Positions 1-18,000 of a stretch of DNA of 64,000 bases are shown one piece after another. Made by a program: the position numbers and the translations under genes. Within the stretch, counting starts at the first letter, position 1. Each line of letters begins with the position of its first letter. Below the pieces are notes generated by a model that searched no databases, was not told the origin of the DNA, and saw only the letters and a program-made list of their open reading frames with translations. The stretch is from Glandiceps talaboti (lineage: Eukaryota > Hemichordata > Enteropneusta > Spengelidae): positions 17,410,501 through 17,474,500 of the forward strand of contig NC_135553.1 in assembly GCF_964340395.1 (NCBI RefSeq). The letters run 5' to 3'.

Positions 1-190
1 GAATATTGATTGTCAACATTTAAAGTTTGGAGTTTGGAGATGGGTTGAAGGCAGTGTTTGAATATTGGTTGTCAACAGTTAAAGTTTGGAGTTTGGAGAT
101 GGGTTGAAGGCAGTGTTTGAATATTGGTTGTCAACAGTTAAAGTTTGGAGTTTGGAGATGGGTTGAAGGCAGTGTTTGAATATTGGTTGT
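1..190. repeat. 59-bp tandem repeat, cut by window start
   Basis: Three full copies and part of a fourth of a 59-bp unit start at 1, 60, 119 and 178. Each contains the core AGTTTGGAGTTTGGAGATGG. The copies are almost identical, so the array is young. It probably continues upstream of the window. It lies in an intron or flank of the + strand gene whose last exons begin at 775. Confidence 0.9.
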
Positions 191-315
191 CAATAATTAA
201 AGTATTTCACTGATTCTTTTGGACTAGAGGCAAAACCACAAAATCTTACTTGATTATGATGCACAGTTTTTGCTGAAAAACTCTGGACCAGCACCTAATT
301 TTAATATTGTTTATT

Positions 316-473
316 TACACATTATTCCCCAGTATTTTTTCCTTCATTCAGCCAAGAGAAATGCAAGTGACCTAAGGGTTGTCACTATGGGTCGATAGAC
401 AAGTAGTGACAACCCTTAGGTCATGAGTATTTTCCCTGGTTGAATGAAGAAAAATATTGGAGAGTAACATAAT
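316..473. mobile_element. Palindromic MITE, family A
   Basis: Two arms of about 70 bp are inverted copies of each other around a short centre near 390-405. The inner arms contain GTGACCTAAGGGTTGTCACT and its reverse complement. The outer arms contain CCTTCATTCAGCC and GGTTGAATGAAG. No coding capacity is present. A single arm of the same family lies at 59344-59405 in the dynein gene, which supports a mobile non-autonomous element. The outer edges are approximate. Confidence 0.75.
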
Positions 474-540
474 TATACCGATGCCAGTAGTATCAAAGAA
501 AAAATTGGGGAAAGTAAGGCCAATTTTGAACATTTTGACT

Positions 541-690
541 GACTCATATTTTGAACACAGCAGAACCAGTTACGTAGACACGCGTTGTCATGACATAGAC
601 ATGCGTTGTTGTGACGTACAACGACCAGAATATATATTCCATATTTTTTGTTCAACTTGGCTTGTGCATGATATAATATATCTAATCCAT
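541..690 (-). repeat. Dispersed repeat, family B, copy 1
   Basis: This stretch, read on the - strand, resembles 14009-14165 and the material flanking the small element at 12949-13057. Shared landmarks are a segment related to GTTCAACAAAAAATATGG and the repeated word CATGACAACGC or TCACGACAACACA. No reading frame is conserved. It is a short non-coding interspersed repeat of unknown class. Confidence 0.55.
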
Positions 691-774
691 TGATAAGATA
701 CTAGTAGTAGGAGTAGTCATTTTTGAGAGTGGGGGATTTAAATATTAGATTTTGGTTTCCTTTCTCAATTCCAG

Positions 775-1795
775 GGTATCGTTCAGTCAAACGTGATTTG
801 GAGGTCCAACTTGCAATTGTCACAGTAAATGAAGAACTAAGGAAACAACTGCACGAGGTGAGTCTAGTTCTCTCTCCATTCATTGGTTCACATCACATAT
901 CATGCCTTCTGAGTCATGCAAATATTTACAGTGCTAATTCATTGCCTTTCTCTATTTCTTCAGGAGCAAAAAAGTTTGTATGAAAGAAGTACACAAGTTT
1001 CTGAGGCAACATTTGAACAAGCTGAAAGATTTGTGCCATATTGGGTGAGAATTGTCACCAGGTTTATATGGAAACATCTTTAATAAAACCGATACAACAA
1101 AAAGTTGCAACACGTGTGAAATGTTGAAACGCCATTCCTGTGTCTGTGTTTGTATTAGAACAGTAAAACTGCACACTGGAATGGACTTCATCTACCACCG
1201 TTCTTTCCCAACTTCACACCTCGGTGGACTTCATCCAGGACCACAATATCCAACTGGACAAACATTTGAATTCTAGCCAAAGAACTAAGTCCAACTGTAT
1301 TGCAAACCTTAGCCCAGTATTCATGCTGTGTTTTGGTGCCAAGATTATTACATCATTGAAGGAGACACCATGCACCATACAGTGTGCTAGGCTAGTGACA
1401 CTGATGGTATACCATCTCAAATCACCATTACTGGCATTTGACAGTGGACTGTAAAAGTGGACTGTAGGTCTAACCACAGACAAGTTCTTACTTGTCTGTG
1501 GTCTAACAAAATAGACTATTTGTATCTTTGATACTGATGTTTAGTACAAGTTTGAAGTTGTAACCCTCTGGTAATTTAATATTTATTGTTAATCTAACGT
1601 CACCATGTACTGAGTTTACAACTCACCTAACTAAACTAAATGGTGGAAAGAGTAAGTAGTGGAGTGGACTGAAGTAGATCTGTAGTTACCACACGTAGAC
1701 ACAATGGCAGCTGTTCATGTTTTTTTTTTCAGAGCCTATGCAAGGAAGGACTATTAATAGAAAGGTCAAGGGTCAAAGCACTTGGAATGGTATAA
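775..1795 (+). CDS. 3' end of an unidentified gene (three terminal exons)
   Basis: Three exons join in phase. Exon 775-857 follows TTCCAG and ends before GTGAGT. Exon 964-1044 follows TTCTTCAG and ends before GTGAGA. Terminal exon 1733-1795 follows a poly-T tract with CAG and ends at TAA. The first exon begins with two bases of a split codon and the other joins are phase 0. The deduced C-terminus is about 75 residues, hydrophilic and rich in Glu, Gln, Arg and Lys, with a helical, possibly coiled-coil character (RKQLHEEQKSLYER, then EQAERFVPYW). No membrane segment is visible. I do not recognise the family. AATAAATAAA at 2041-2050 would give a 3'UTR of about 250 nt. The gene is cut by the window start and converges on ETFA. 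Confidence 0.5.
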
Positions 1796-2040
1796 CCCCT
1801 TACCATGAGGACATTTACATAGGGATATTTTTGATACAGAAAGATTTTTTTTTTAAATTTGTGCAGTACACTACAATGTAGATGGAATTTGGTGTGTAAT
1901 TTGTAAATTTGAGTGATTTTATGAACAATTTGCCTGAAAGATCAAGGTGTTCCTTCCTCTTATAGAATGTGCTCTCTCTAATGTGGGGTAGTGAGTGGTT
2001 TCAATGGCTGGACCTATCAGACTAATGCACAATGAATGTA

Positions 2041-2050
2041 AATAAATAAA
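2041..2050 (+). terminator. Polyadenylation signal of the upstream + gene
   Basis: AATAAATAAA holds two overlapping canonical hexamers about 250 nt after the proposed TAA stop at 1793-1795. No other canonical signal is seen between that stop and 2041. Confidence 0.5.
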
Positions 2051-2056
2051 ATTGCA

Positions 2057-2285
2057 AAACCATAATAAATGTGTAAAATGTTTGTTATTACCGGGGGTAT
2101 ATGTAAAATAACAAACTTTTTACAGATATTTTAGCATTTTGCAGTGTATTGAGTTACAAAGAAGGACTTGTCATATGTTGTTTCACATTGATTTTTCAAG
2201 TAGGAAGCCACGATAAAATTGTTTTATGAATTAAAAATCCAAAATAGATACACAATCCTCATCCATATGGCCACTTTAGCTTACT
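2057..2285. mobile_element. MITE, family C, partial copy
   Basis: Read on the - strand, this segment starts near GTGGCCATATGGATGAGG and runs through CATGGCTTCCTACTTGAA-like text into a small palindrome (AACAAACTTTTTACA and its inverse). The same order occurs at 16690-16880 and in a two-armed copy at 43829-44165. It lies between the tail-to-tail 3' ends of the first gene and ETFA. Confidence 0.6.
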
Positions 2286-2368
2286 CAGTATTTTAATTTA
2301 TGTCAGTCAGTTTTTAATTTTTAAATAAAAAAAAATAGGCAGATATCACAACTTCCCATAGTAATGTC

Positions 2369-2374
2369 TTTATT
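2369..2374 (-). terminator. ETFA: ETFA polyadenylation signal
   Basis: TTTATT on the + strand reads AATAAA on the ETFA strand, about 230 nt after the ETFA stop. The position fits a short 3'UTR. The call rests on the hexamer only. Confidence 0.45.
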
Positions 2375-2600
2375 TCATAACACCACAGGGTAACAACTTA
2401 CTTTGAAACCAAAACACAGTTATTACGTTCAAATGTTGTCAAATACAAAATATTCACGAAAGACCCTCAAAGTTGATCTAATAAGTCTATCATTTGGGGA
2501 TTCATTTGGTAAAAGTGCCAGTAATACTATTCACACCTGCACAAACTAGTATTTAGATGGGTTAATTTGTTGGTCTGGTATTTTTACGTAGTAGTGCTTC

Positions 2601-8292
<5,692 letters not shown>

Positions 8293-8420
8293 CTTCACTA
8301 TTAAATGTTACTTCACGCCGAAATCATACTACGACCGTCGTGAGATGAGATATCGTTTGGTCGAGGTCACGGGTACGGGTTACACAATGCACGCGTACTG
8401 AATGTTGAGGGCGCTACACA
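8293..8420 (-). promoter_or_regulatory. ETFA: ETFA 5' flank and proximal promoter
   Basis: The ATG at 8292 is preceded on the sense strand by a short leader and a locally more GC- and CpG-rich stretch. GAGGTCACGGG contains an AGGTCA nuclear-receptor half-site, of the kind bound by ERR factors at mitochondrial genes. No TATA box is evident. The region call is inferred from position and composition. Confidence 0.4.
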
Positions 8421-11400
8421 TACGTTTGCCAATATGGTAGGAAGGGAGCATTCAATATTTACATGGGGGGGGGGGGTTTCAAGCCTGGGCTATTCATTGT
8501 ATTGCGTCAAAAGTGACCCTCCTCCGTTTCCGTTTACTAATATGACTCACCCAAATATTTCCTTTCTCTAAAACCACAGGGAGACCATGAACGGTGTTAC
8601 AAACATACACACAGATATAAAATAAACATACACAAACAATGGTAAACAAAATGTGGTTTTTGTATGAACGAGTGTATATAGAAAAGTAACACATTATTTT
8701 AATAGTATATAGGCCTATATGTATTGAGATTAGTTATTCATGTTTTGAAAATGTTTTATTTACTAATGCATATTTTATTTGTGTATGTTAAAACAAATGG
8801 CCTCGCAATGAATTAATCATATAGTTGGATTATCACCATACTGCATCATGGGAGTAGCTGAAAAAATTGTTGTGTGATGTGTTTTCTATTTACACACACT
8901 CTGATTCCAATGTAATGACTATTTTTCACTTGTACGTCATTTCTTGATACCTTGGTTCATTGGTGTATATAGTACATGTCATACAAGATGACCTTTGCAA
9001 AAACATTTCTAATGCAGCTTGTCTGTCAATAACAGTGTGATTGTCTATATTTTTTAATATTTTTCTTTAAATGTGTTAAAAATTATGAATACATTTCATA
9101 CAGTCATGTATATAGGAGACAGAAATATTTACATCACTCATTTTCTCCTTGCCCACGCACACATATAATAATCATAAGTACGAAATATGAATGCAAAATC
9201 TGCCATTCTGAAAATGGTTAATTTATTCAGATTGATAACTGCATAAATTTAGTAGATTTGAAATTGTACACCCAATGTTATGTTATGTATAATGATATGT
9301 ATGAGAAGATAGATTATATGGCTTAATTAAGAATGGAGCTCAATTTGTCTTTCTGTAACTGGTCGGTGATGACCATGCAGAAGTTAGACTATCATAAAAA
9401 ATATCTTTTTAATAGTACTTTACAGATTATCAAAATGCACATATAGAAACAAATCGGTACTCACAGACATGCACATGTACATACAGCACTAAATATGCAA
9501 TGCACATAACATTATCATACAGTACTATATTCAAAATACACATACACAGCACTATAAATATACAATGCAAGCACACACAGCACACAATTGCATGTTACAC
9601 ACAGTATTATAAATACAACATGCACAGACATGTACACACAGCACTACATGCACATGGAGCACTATAATGCACAATCATAACAAGGCGGTTAGTGTTAACT
9701 ATAGCCACCCTGGATTTAATACAACAGTACTAGTAGTCACGATCAGTTAATTAAGCTAGATGACTTCCCAAATTGTGACTCTAAATACTGACAGCTGCAT
9801 TTAATTGCGCCAGACTATTAAAAAAAAAGTTTTTCCATCATTCATGTACAAAACATTAGTATTGGTAAATCTCTACCAGACAATTGGAATACAGGCCAAA
9901 TGATAGTACGAATACTGTGTGTAAAATAACATTTAATTTTCAGGTTGCACTTGTCAAATAACCATTGACTTTAGTGTCATCAAAGACTGTGTCTAACCGT
10001 CTATGTTAAAACACAGTTGTACACAAGTGGAGAGCTAAATATACAAATACCTAATTTATTACATCAAACAAACAGATCTGGACGTGTGTCATATGTACAT
10101 GTGTTTGTTTTCTGTGTGTGTAACATGCTTTTTCTGTTCTGTGTGTCATGTACGTGTGTTTGAGTTCTGTCATGTGTATGTCATGTGTGTCAACTGTATG
10201 TGTTTCAGTTCTGTGTGTGTCACGTACATGTAGCTGTCTGAGTATGTGTCACATATATGTATGTACATGAGTCTATGTAAGTGCTCTGACTGGATTCAAA
10301 ACATGACTTTCTGAGACTAAAGCTTCAACATATGTGAAGAGTATTGCTCCAACACTAAACATGGCTAACAAACCAAGCAAAACAGTGAAAGAAACAAAGT
10401 GTTCTATTTACAGGCTTACCCCACTTTTGAATGACCTTTGTTCCTGAGAACATTTCAAATGCTCTCTGAAATCAAATGAATAATAAACTCAAATGAACAT
10501 TTGCATTGTTTGTAATAATCAACCATTCACCCTCTATTGTCAATTTCATGACAATTGTAAATAGCATCAAGTAATGATAATATGAACTCGGCATTTACAA
10601 TAAATGCGACTAATTTTCTGAGTATATAGGGACGTTTCAAACAAGTACAAACCTGTATATGTATTACTACAATGATACATCTATAGATACTACTACGACA
10701 AAATGTTGTACGTTTCCTGTTACTATAAAAATACAAACATTATTGTGCTGCAAATATCAAATATTAGCATTTTTCTAAAAAATGAAAACTTCCATTTCTC
10801 AGCAATAGTTTGGATGCATGATACATCAGTAATACATTCCGTATCACAGAAACAATGCTTTTTGATAATTCTTTTTCATAAATTTGCTTGAAATTACCAT
10901 ACTCTTCAATTCATACAATTCAAAGTGATAAAAAATAACACACAAATCAATCAAACACACTTTAAGTAAATTTTCCATTTTAATATTTGCAGTACTCTTT
11001 GATATAAAAAGCTTTAAAAAAAACATCATATTTCAGTATTATCATTTCATTGCACTCTTTCCCTACATAGTCCACATTTGTAAAAAAAATAAAATGGATA
11101 ACTATCGTAGAGACAACTTGAATCTTTACTGTGATATAATATGTTATGCAAAAAGTCAAACAAATTGTTATCAAGGGAATCAAAGCCTCTGGTAAAAGTC
11201 TTGGCATACAGATTGTCGGATAAACATTTAAAAAAAAAAATACAGTGCAGGATATTTTATTTTTCAAATGTTTGATTTTCTCAAAATACCACTGAAAAAT
11301 TGAAGAACTGACAAACGAAACCTGTTACAAACATGGAAATTAAACAACTGAATTGGATTAATAACACTTGGCACAGCATGTTGGGACATGCTGTGCCAAG

Positions 11401-12022
11401 TGTTATTAATCCAATTCAGTTGTTTTAACTTTCCCTGTTTGTAACAGGTTCCGTTTGTCAAAAGCTTCAATGTTGGCAGTTGTAAAAACATTACAAAAAT
11501 TTTCAATCATTTTACATAGATCTTGTTTGGAGTTGTCTTCACCAATTTGGGATACGATAATGACTTTTTTAGAAAAATTTGTTACAATCTGTTCGAATAA
11601 GAGAAAGGGAAAACCATTGGGAATGGCAACAAAACAAATTCCAATTGAAAACACAGTACTGTATGACACATTTTACAATGATAACATTTCTGAATAATTT
11701 TGGTAAAAATTGCCATCATAAAAAGAGTTTTAGCCCTATGCAACTATCCAAGCAATAACAAAAACAACTAATACAAAATATTCTATATTTTCTCTCTTAA
11801 AATTGTTACCATGTCATGTAAAAAAATTCATACTATTTGCCCAAAGCAGACTGAAATCTTCCTAGCTGTACTAGAAACATCAAGCAACATTTTCCGAAGA
11901 GTCGTAAATCTCAAATATTGACTACAAAATCATACACTGCAAAAGTCCTAAAATCCTTGCCTATAAAAATTTGACAGTACTGTTGTCTACAAAAATATCA
12001 GTTGCATTGTTTGTGCTGTAAA
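8421..12022. other. Intergenic region between ETFA and the ABCA3-like gene
   Basis: About 3.6 kb separates the ETFA promoter from the ABCA3-like stop codon. It has a G10 run near 8465 and a CA-rich, low-complexity block at about 9420-9670. A TGTGT/TGTAC-rich block lies at about 10080-10270 and a palindromic MITE at 11288-11490. The short reading frames here lack splice logic, composition or motifs of real genes. The 3'UTR of the ABCA3-like gene must lie at the right end, but I cannot fix its poly(A) site. Confidence 0.6.
11288..11490. mobile_element. Palindromic MITE, family D, short copy
   Basis: The element is one long hairpin centred near 11384. Its arms contain TTGGATTAATAACACTTGG, GGCACAGCATGT and GAACCTGTTAC-like text, each present inverted on the other side. 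The outer arms (CAACTGCCAACATTGAAG-like) are more diverged. A longer member with the same arms is at 29352-29671. No coding capacity is present. Confidence 0.8.
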
Positions 12023-15000
12023 TTATTCCCCTGTGTCCCGTTGAGCTCTTGCAAAATTTATAAAGACCTGTTCTAGCGTGGTTTGACTGACGGAGTAGTC
12101 TTCGATGTGGAATTGGTTTTTGGCTTGCTCCATGGTTCCAAATATACGTGCCCAAGTAAGTGATGTATCTGTGATGTGGTAATGTACCATTCCTTGGTGT
12201 TCATCTTTTAACTTACTCCCTGATGGTGGAAAGAAACAGAGGGGATGATTTCGGAGCACGATTTATAAATCTTTCAAAAAGTTGAAAGTTGTGTGTCAAA
12301 AATAATTCTTAGCAATAAGGTTTAATGGTCTATCTCGACTTCTGATTTGGAATGAAAGACATCAGACAAGAGAGAGTCGGTAGTTTTGTTTGACAATATA
12401 CCTCAGGTATTCCTTTAATTCTCTTGATGTATACGCAGTCATCTTTAATACAATGTCGTGTATTTTGACCCAATAACTTGGAACATCAGTAATATGACTA
12501 TACTCTTTACAGCCTGTTTTATCAAATAATTTTTAGCATCATACCTGGGAAAGTTTCTTCAATGAAGTGTTTGAGTGGTCTTAGATCCGGATCAACAATG
12601 GTGTACGACACCCTGGCTAGTAACGTGTAGCCTTGACCAAATCTAGTCTTCAGATGCTGTGTACTTCCTGTACATTTGAACCGTCCATTCACCATAATAG
12701 CTAGACGGGTACACAGCGCTTCACATTCCTCCATGCTGACAAGGAGAAAACAATTCAAAATATTTAGCCATAATTGTAACTTTCAACATATTATTTTCAC
12801 AGCTGGCAGTCCAGTAATCAGACATCAGGTGTCACAGATTGGGTAAACATTTCAGGTAGAGTACATGTACAATAATTGACTATCATGTGTTTAGTCTATT
12901 TGTTTATTATTGTCTAGTGGGAGACATCTGAATAAAGTCCATTATACCATAGACCCTCCACCCTCCATGAAAAGCCAATAACAACTGATCGCCATGGGCA
13001 CAAGCAGAAACATATACCACCTGAGTGTGTATGAAGAGTGTGGGTGGAGGGTCTATGATTATACCATGCACAACAAAAAATATGTGATATATACTGTAGC
13101 CGTTCTATGTCACGACAACACATATCTATGTCACTGGTTCAGCTGTGTTTGAAATATGAATACATAATACTATTATAAAAACAGTTCTGGTAACTGTCGC
13201 CAGAACAATTAAAGGAAGTACAGAATCCAATATGGCCGTCATAAATGATTTCCACAATTTTCAAACCATTCGATCTATGATTACTGTTCACTTTCATTCA
13301 TTATGTTCTACACTGAAATTTGCACTCACTTAAATTTTGTCTTGAAAATTTATATTGTGAACATATATGATCCTAAACTTCTGTTGGTTGTTACCAAAAC
13401 TAGATTATTGAATTTTTGTAAAAACATTGAACATTTCAAGATGTAAATTTAATAAGGTAATTGACAAAGATCTGAGTTCAGTAAACCTGAGATAACTACC
13501 AACCACAAGTAGCTTTATTTAAATTACAAAAAAACTATTCTGTATCAACTGTTTGTTGTTTATTTTATGGCGATATTTTTGCTACGTATTTTTTTAAATA
13601 CATACTTGTTCTGTTACATCATTTCATACCACTCTCTGATAGTGCACAGACATATATTACACCGATTCATTAATTCTTTCAATGAACACTGATTTTCACA
13701 AAAGATTTTTGTCCAGATTTCACTTGTGAACTAACAAAGACACCGTCATCCAATAACAATACTATAACAACAAAAGTAAATTGACGGGTTGAATACCCAC
13801 CTATGTGATGTGAGTATGACACATCGACTACCATCAGCTACAACCTGTGATATGGCATCCCATAATAGTCTCCTGGCTACAGGATCCATACCAGTGGTGG
13901 GTTCATCTAGTAAAACTATAGGTGGGTCTCCAACCAATGCAATGGCTGTACTTAGTTTCCGTTTATTACCACCACTGTAATGTATTGTAAACACAAAGAC
14001 AACAGTTTGAAAAATGGACATCTTATACCATGCATGAGCCAAGTTGAACAAAAAAAATATGGAATATATACTAAGGTCGTTCTATGTTATGACAACGTGC
14101 GTCTATGTCACGACAACACATGCCTTTATAATATACCACTGGTTCTGCTTATGGCAGTCAAATTTTACTCACTTTTGCTACCAAACATTTCATTTTAGTT
14201 TTTTTTTTATTTGTATTGTCATTGTGTTGTTAATGATTGATTGATTACGGTTAGTTTCCATATCATTATCATGAAACACCTTACCAGTTGATGACTCTAT
14301 CAACAACATTCCCCTAGTAAAACTAAACAGAACTCCCTGGCTGTAAATCTACAGTGCAAACACTACATTCTACTAAACAGAACTCCCCGACTGTAAATCT
14401 ACAGTGCAAACACTACATTCTACTAAACAGAACTCCCCGGCTGTAAATCTACAGTGCAAACACTACATTCTACTAAACAGAACTCCTTGGCTGTAAATCT
14501 ACAGTGCAAACACTACATTCTACTAAACAGAACTCCCTGGCTGTAAATCTACAGTGCAAACACTACATTCTACTAAACAGAACTCCCTGGCTGTAAATCT
14601 ACAGTGCAAACACTACATTCTACTAAACAGAACTCCCTGGCTGTAAATCTACAGTGCAGACACTACATTCTGACTATCATCACTGTAGTAAAGTTACAGC
14701 TTCATGAGATTTATAGTGACTTACCTAAATGTTTTGACTAATTTATCAGCATGTTCATCCAGTAAAACTAAACTGATGAGATTATTAACTGATTCACCGA
14801 TGTATGATTCGGGGACACCACGTAGTCTGGCATACATCCATAATGTCTCTCTACCCGTCATCTGATCTATCAAGGCATCAAACTGTGGACAATATCCAAG
14901 TTTCTGTTGTACCTACAGGCACAGTCACAGAAAAAATTATTATATTATTGTTACTGGTCTATCATGGTATCAAACTGTAGACAATAACCACGTTTATCAT

Positions 15001-18000
15001 TTTTGTGTTTGGGAAGAATATTTTACTTTTTTTTGCAATGTAATTTCTGCTACATATACTCATTGCGTTGTATTGTGTTGTGTTGTGTTGTGTTGTGTTG
15101 TTTTGTTGTGTTGTGTTGTTTTGTTGTGCTGTGTTGTGTTGTGTTGTGTTGTGTTGTGCTGTGTTGTATTGTGTTGTGTTGTCTGTGCTGTGTTTTGTTG
15201 TGCTGTGCTGTGTTGTACTGTGTTGTGTTGTGTTGTGTTGTGCTGTGCTGTGTTGTACTGTGTTTTGTTGTGCTGTGCTGTGTTGTACTGTGTTGTGTTG
15301 TGTTGTGTTGTTTTGTTTTGTTGTGTTGTGCTGTGTTGTATTGTGTTGTGTTGTGCTGTGTTTTGTTGTGTTGTGTTGTGTTGTGTTGTGTTGTGTTGTG
15401 TTGTGTTGTGTTGTGTTGTGTTGTACTGTGTTGTGTTGTTTACACTCCATGTCAATGATTGAAACACTTACAATTTTTAAATTCTGTTTGATATCATAGC
15501 CATCCACATAGGCTGTACCAGATGTGATTGCAGCATCGCCAGTAAGCATCTGGAAAGTGGATGTCTTGCCCGCTCCGTTGTTGCCTAGCAACCCAAAACA
15601 TTCTCCAAGAGCCACACCAAAACTCATATCATCAACAGCAACAAGTCCCCGTGACCCACTGGTTGAGTAGACTTTGTTGAGATTCTTTATAATCAGTGTA
15701 TCAGTAGCCATTAAGTCACCAATCATAGTGCCTTCTATTCGTTCTCTTTCTGCAGCAACATCTTCATCTTCCTGAAATCAAAAAAAAGAATTGCATGGAG
15801 GGGGGAATGCTATATTTTAAATAAAAAGACAACGCATTTTTTATGCTTTAGTTAAAGTTCTGTTCATAGAAGAATCTCTGACTGAAAAGCCAATAACAAC
15901 TGATCGCCATGGGCACAAGCAGAAACATATACCACCTGAGTGTGTATGAAGAGTGTGGTATGCATGGTAACATCATTATATAATCTGATGGATAGTATAG
16001 CCATTAGGCCTAAAATAAAAATAAATTGTGTGGTTCTGATTATGCTCAATTTTAGAATGGGTGGGGTAGGTAGATTTTTAATTTTTTTTATTTTTATTCT
16101 TTTTTCATGTGTGAGTGTCTAGTTCAGGTAGTTATGTTTTCCATTGCTTCCATATGGTCTCTGTGTTATTGGTTTCTTCTCATTAGATGTACAGCCATTA
16201 CAGAATGGAAGAACAGTTTTATATTGTCTTTTAAAATTGATGTCAGTTTCCACATCCACTATTTCTCGCAAGACTTCACAATTTTATTTTTTTTGTTATG
16301 GTTGGTGGTGAAAAAAAAAATTAGCCTATCCCCTTAATTTTGCTGTAAAAATAATTCTTACCTCAACTCCAACACCAAATTGTATCAACTCTCTTGGTGG
16401 TCTTTTAGGTTTGATTGCATACCATAGTTTTCTGAATATTTTGGATTCGACAATTAAAACCAGAGCCATGTATATCACACCTCCCCAAAAGAGGAAAGTT
16501 AGATATCGACCAATGCCGCCATCTTGGTTCCATCCAATGTATGACTCATCATAAGTTATATCTGTCACACAAAAAAAAATTTTGACAAATTGTTCACGAT
16601 AAGCTAGGTAGAAAAAAACACTACATTTGAATCTATTGTGAACATTTTTTCATCTTTTTTTATAAATGTTTTGAAAAGTGAATTGGTACCAACACAATAA
16701 GTGGCCATACGGACGAACATATGATATTTATTTTGGAATTTTAATTTATAAAAACAATTTTATCATGGCTTCCTACTTGAACAATCACTGTGAAACAATA
16801 ATGACTAAGTCTCTGTTTGTAACTCAAAAAATCTGTAAAAAGTTTGTTCTACATACAATAGAAGTTCAGTTGTGCTAAAAAGCATTAAATCGATTGTTAC
16901 TTGCATTATCTAATTTTTCTGTTTTCTTTGCTGGGTTTCACCCACTACTTTACATGTAAAGGTCGAATTTTTTTTAAAATTCATGAATATTTCTTTTTGA
17001 TCATTTTCATATTCATCAAATGAATGGAACTGTTTTTGTGCATACCACATTTATCTACAGTATATCTATATGCAGGCAACTTTAATATGTATATGTTATA
17101 CCAGATTCTCAACTTTTACAAGGAGTACTTACTTTCTTGTGCACATATCGCCTCACTGAAAGGTGTAAACGATTTACACAGGGTAATAATTTCATAGTTG
17201 GTGTAGAAATCTGCCAGTGCTTGACCCAGACAAAAACTTGGTGATAGTAGAAAGGGCCATGTCAGACCATGGGCGACGTACTCCAGTTTTAGTGTTGGAA
17301 ATAACAAAATCTGTACAGCCATGAAGAATACTAAACCAGATACGATGTTGAAAATAGTCATCCGAACAAAACCAGTGGAAGGGACAGTGAAGAGGAACGA
17401 AAATAGGTACATGAGGGGAATTACAGCCCATCCATACAGGAATAGAAGCAGGAGGATATAGCCGAGTCGGCCATCTTCAGCGTATGCTGTGATGTCAGCT
17501 GCAGCAAATAGAATACAGATGACCAGGACTGGTAGAAGATAGTTGAGAAGATCCCACCCTAGTGTCGATAGCCAGAAATTAACGAGATCTACACCGCTGA
17601 CAAATTGTATGTGTTTGGCTTTATTACTGCTTTCTTTGATGAGGAACACAACAAAGCTGCTAGCCAGGAAAGACATACCAAAGACAAGACAGAATGCAAT
17701 TGAGAAACCAGTCGTGGTGGAAGATATATGGTCATTGGTTTCTTCTTCGATTGTAAGTGGTAACGGGTAGTTGGATGTCTGGATGCTGTACGAGTGATTC
17801 AGTTTAGTTTTCAGTATTGCATTATCAATAGCGTTCACAGAGGATGCAATGGCATGAAATGGTTGGTTGTTGAAGAATGAAGTTGCTCGTGTTTTTAAGT
17901 CTTTGAGTTCAAAGAGTGCTGATACCATGTTTTTCTGGTTGAACCCAACAAGATTATAGGTGGCCTCTTTGAGTAAGTAATTAGTTATATTTTGGTAATC

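Larger units (their letters stand above)
12023..15771 (-). other. ABCA3: ABCA3-like: NBD2 and C-terminus (exons 15-19)
   Basis: Exon 15 has Walker [10 protein letters not shown] at about residues 1430-1438. Exon 16 has [16 protein letters not shown]. Exon 17 has the signature SGGNKRKLS from 1530 and Walker [17 protein letters not shown]. Exons 17 and 18 form the H-loop ([19 protein letters not shown]). Exon 19 encodes [10 protein letters not shown] and VFINFARAQ before TAA at 12023-12025. SGGN in place of SGGQ is normal for ABCA3 NBD2. Confidence 0.9.

Noticed and set aside
10527-11697. Several 60-95 codon open frames between ETFA and the ABCA3-like gene
   Set aside because: AT-rich composition, no conserved motif, overlap on both strands and partly inside the palindromic MITE at 11288-11490.
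14325-14671. CRISPR-like spacing of repeats
   Set aside because: The 50-bp units are contiguous and contain no unique spacers. The other arrays are also plain tandem repeats, and the genome is eukaryotic.
15003-15467. Long Asn/Thr/Gln/His-repeat and Cys/Val-repeat open frames
   Set aside because: They are frames through the GTGTT array. The real exon 15 ends at a consensus donor at 15472 before the repeat, so this is not a prion-like domain.
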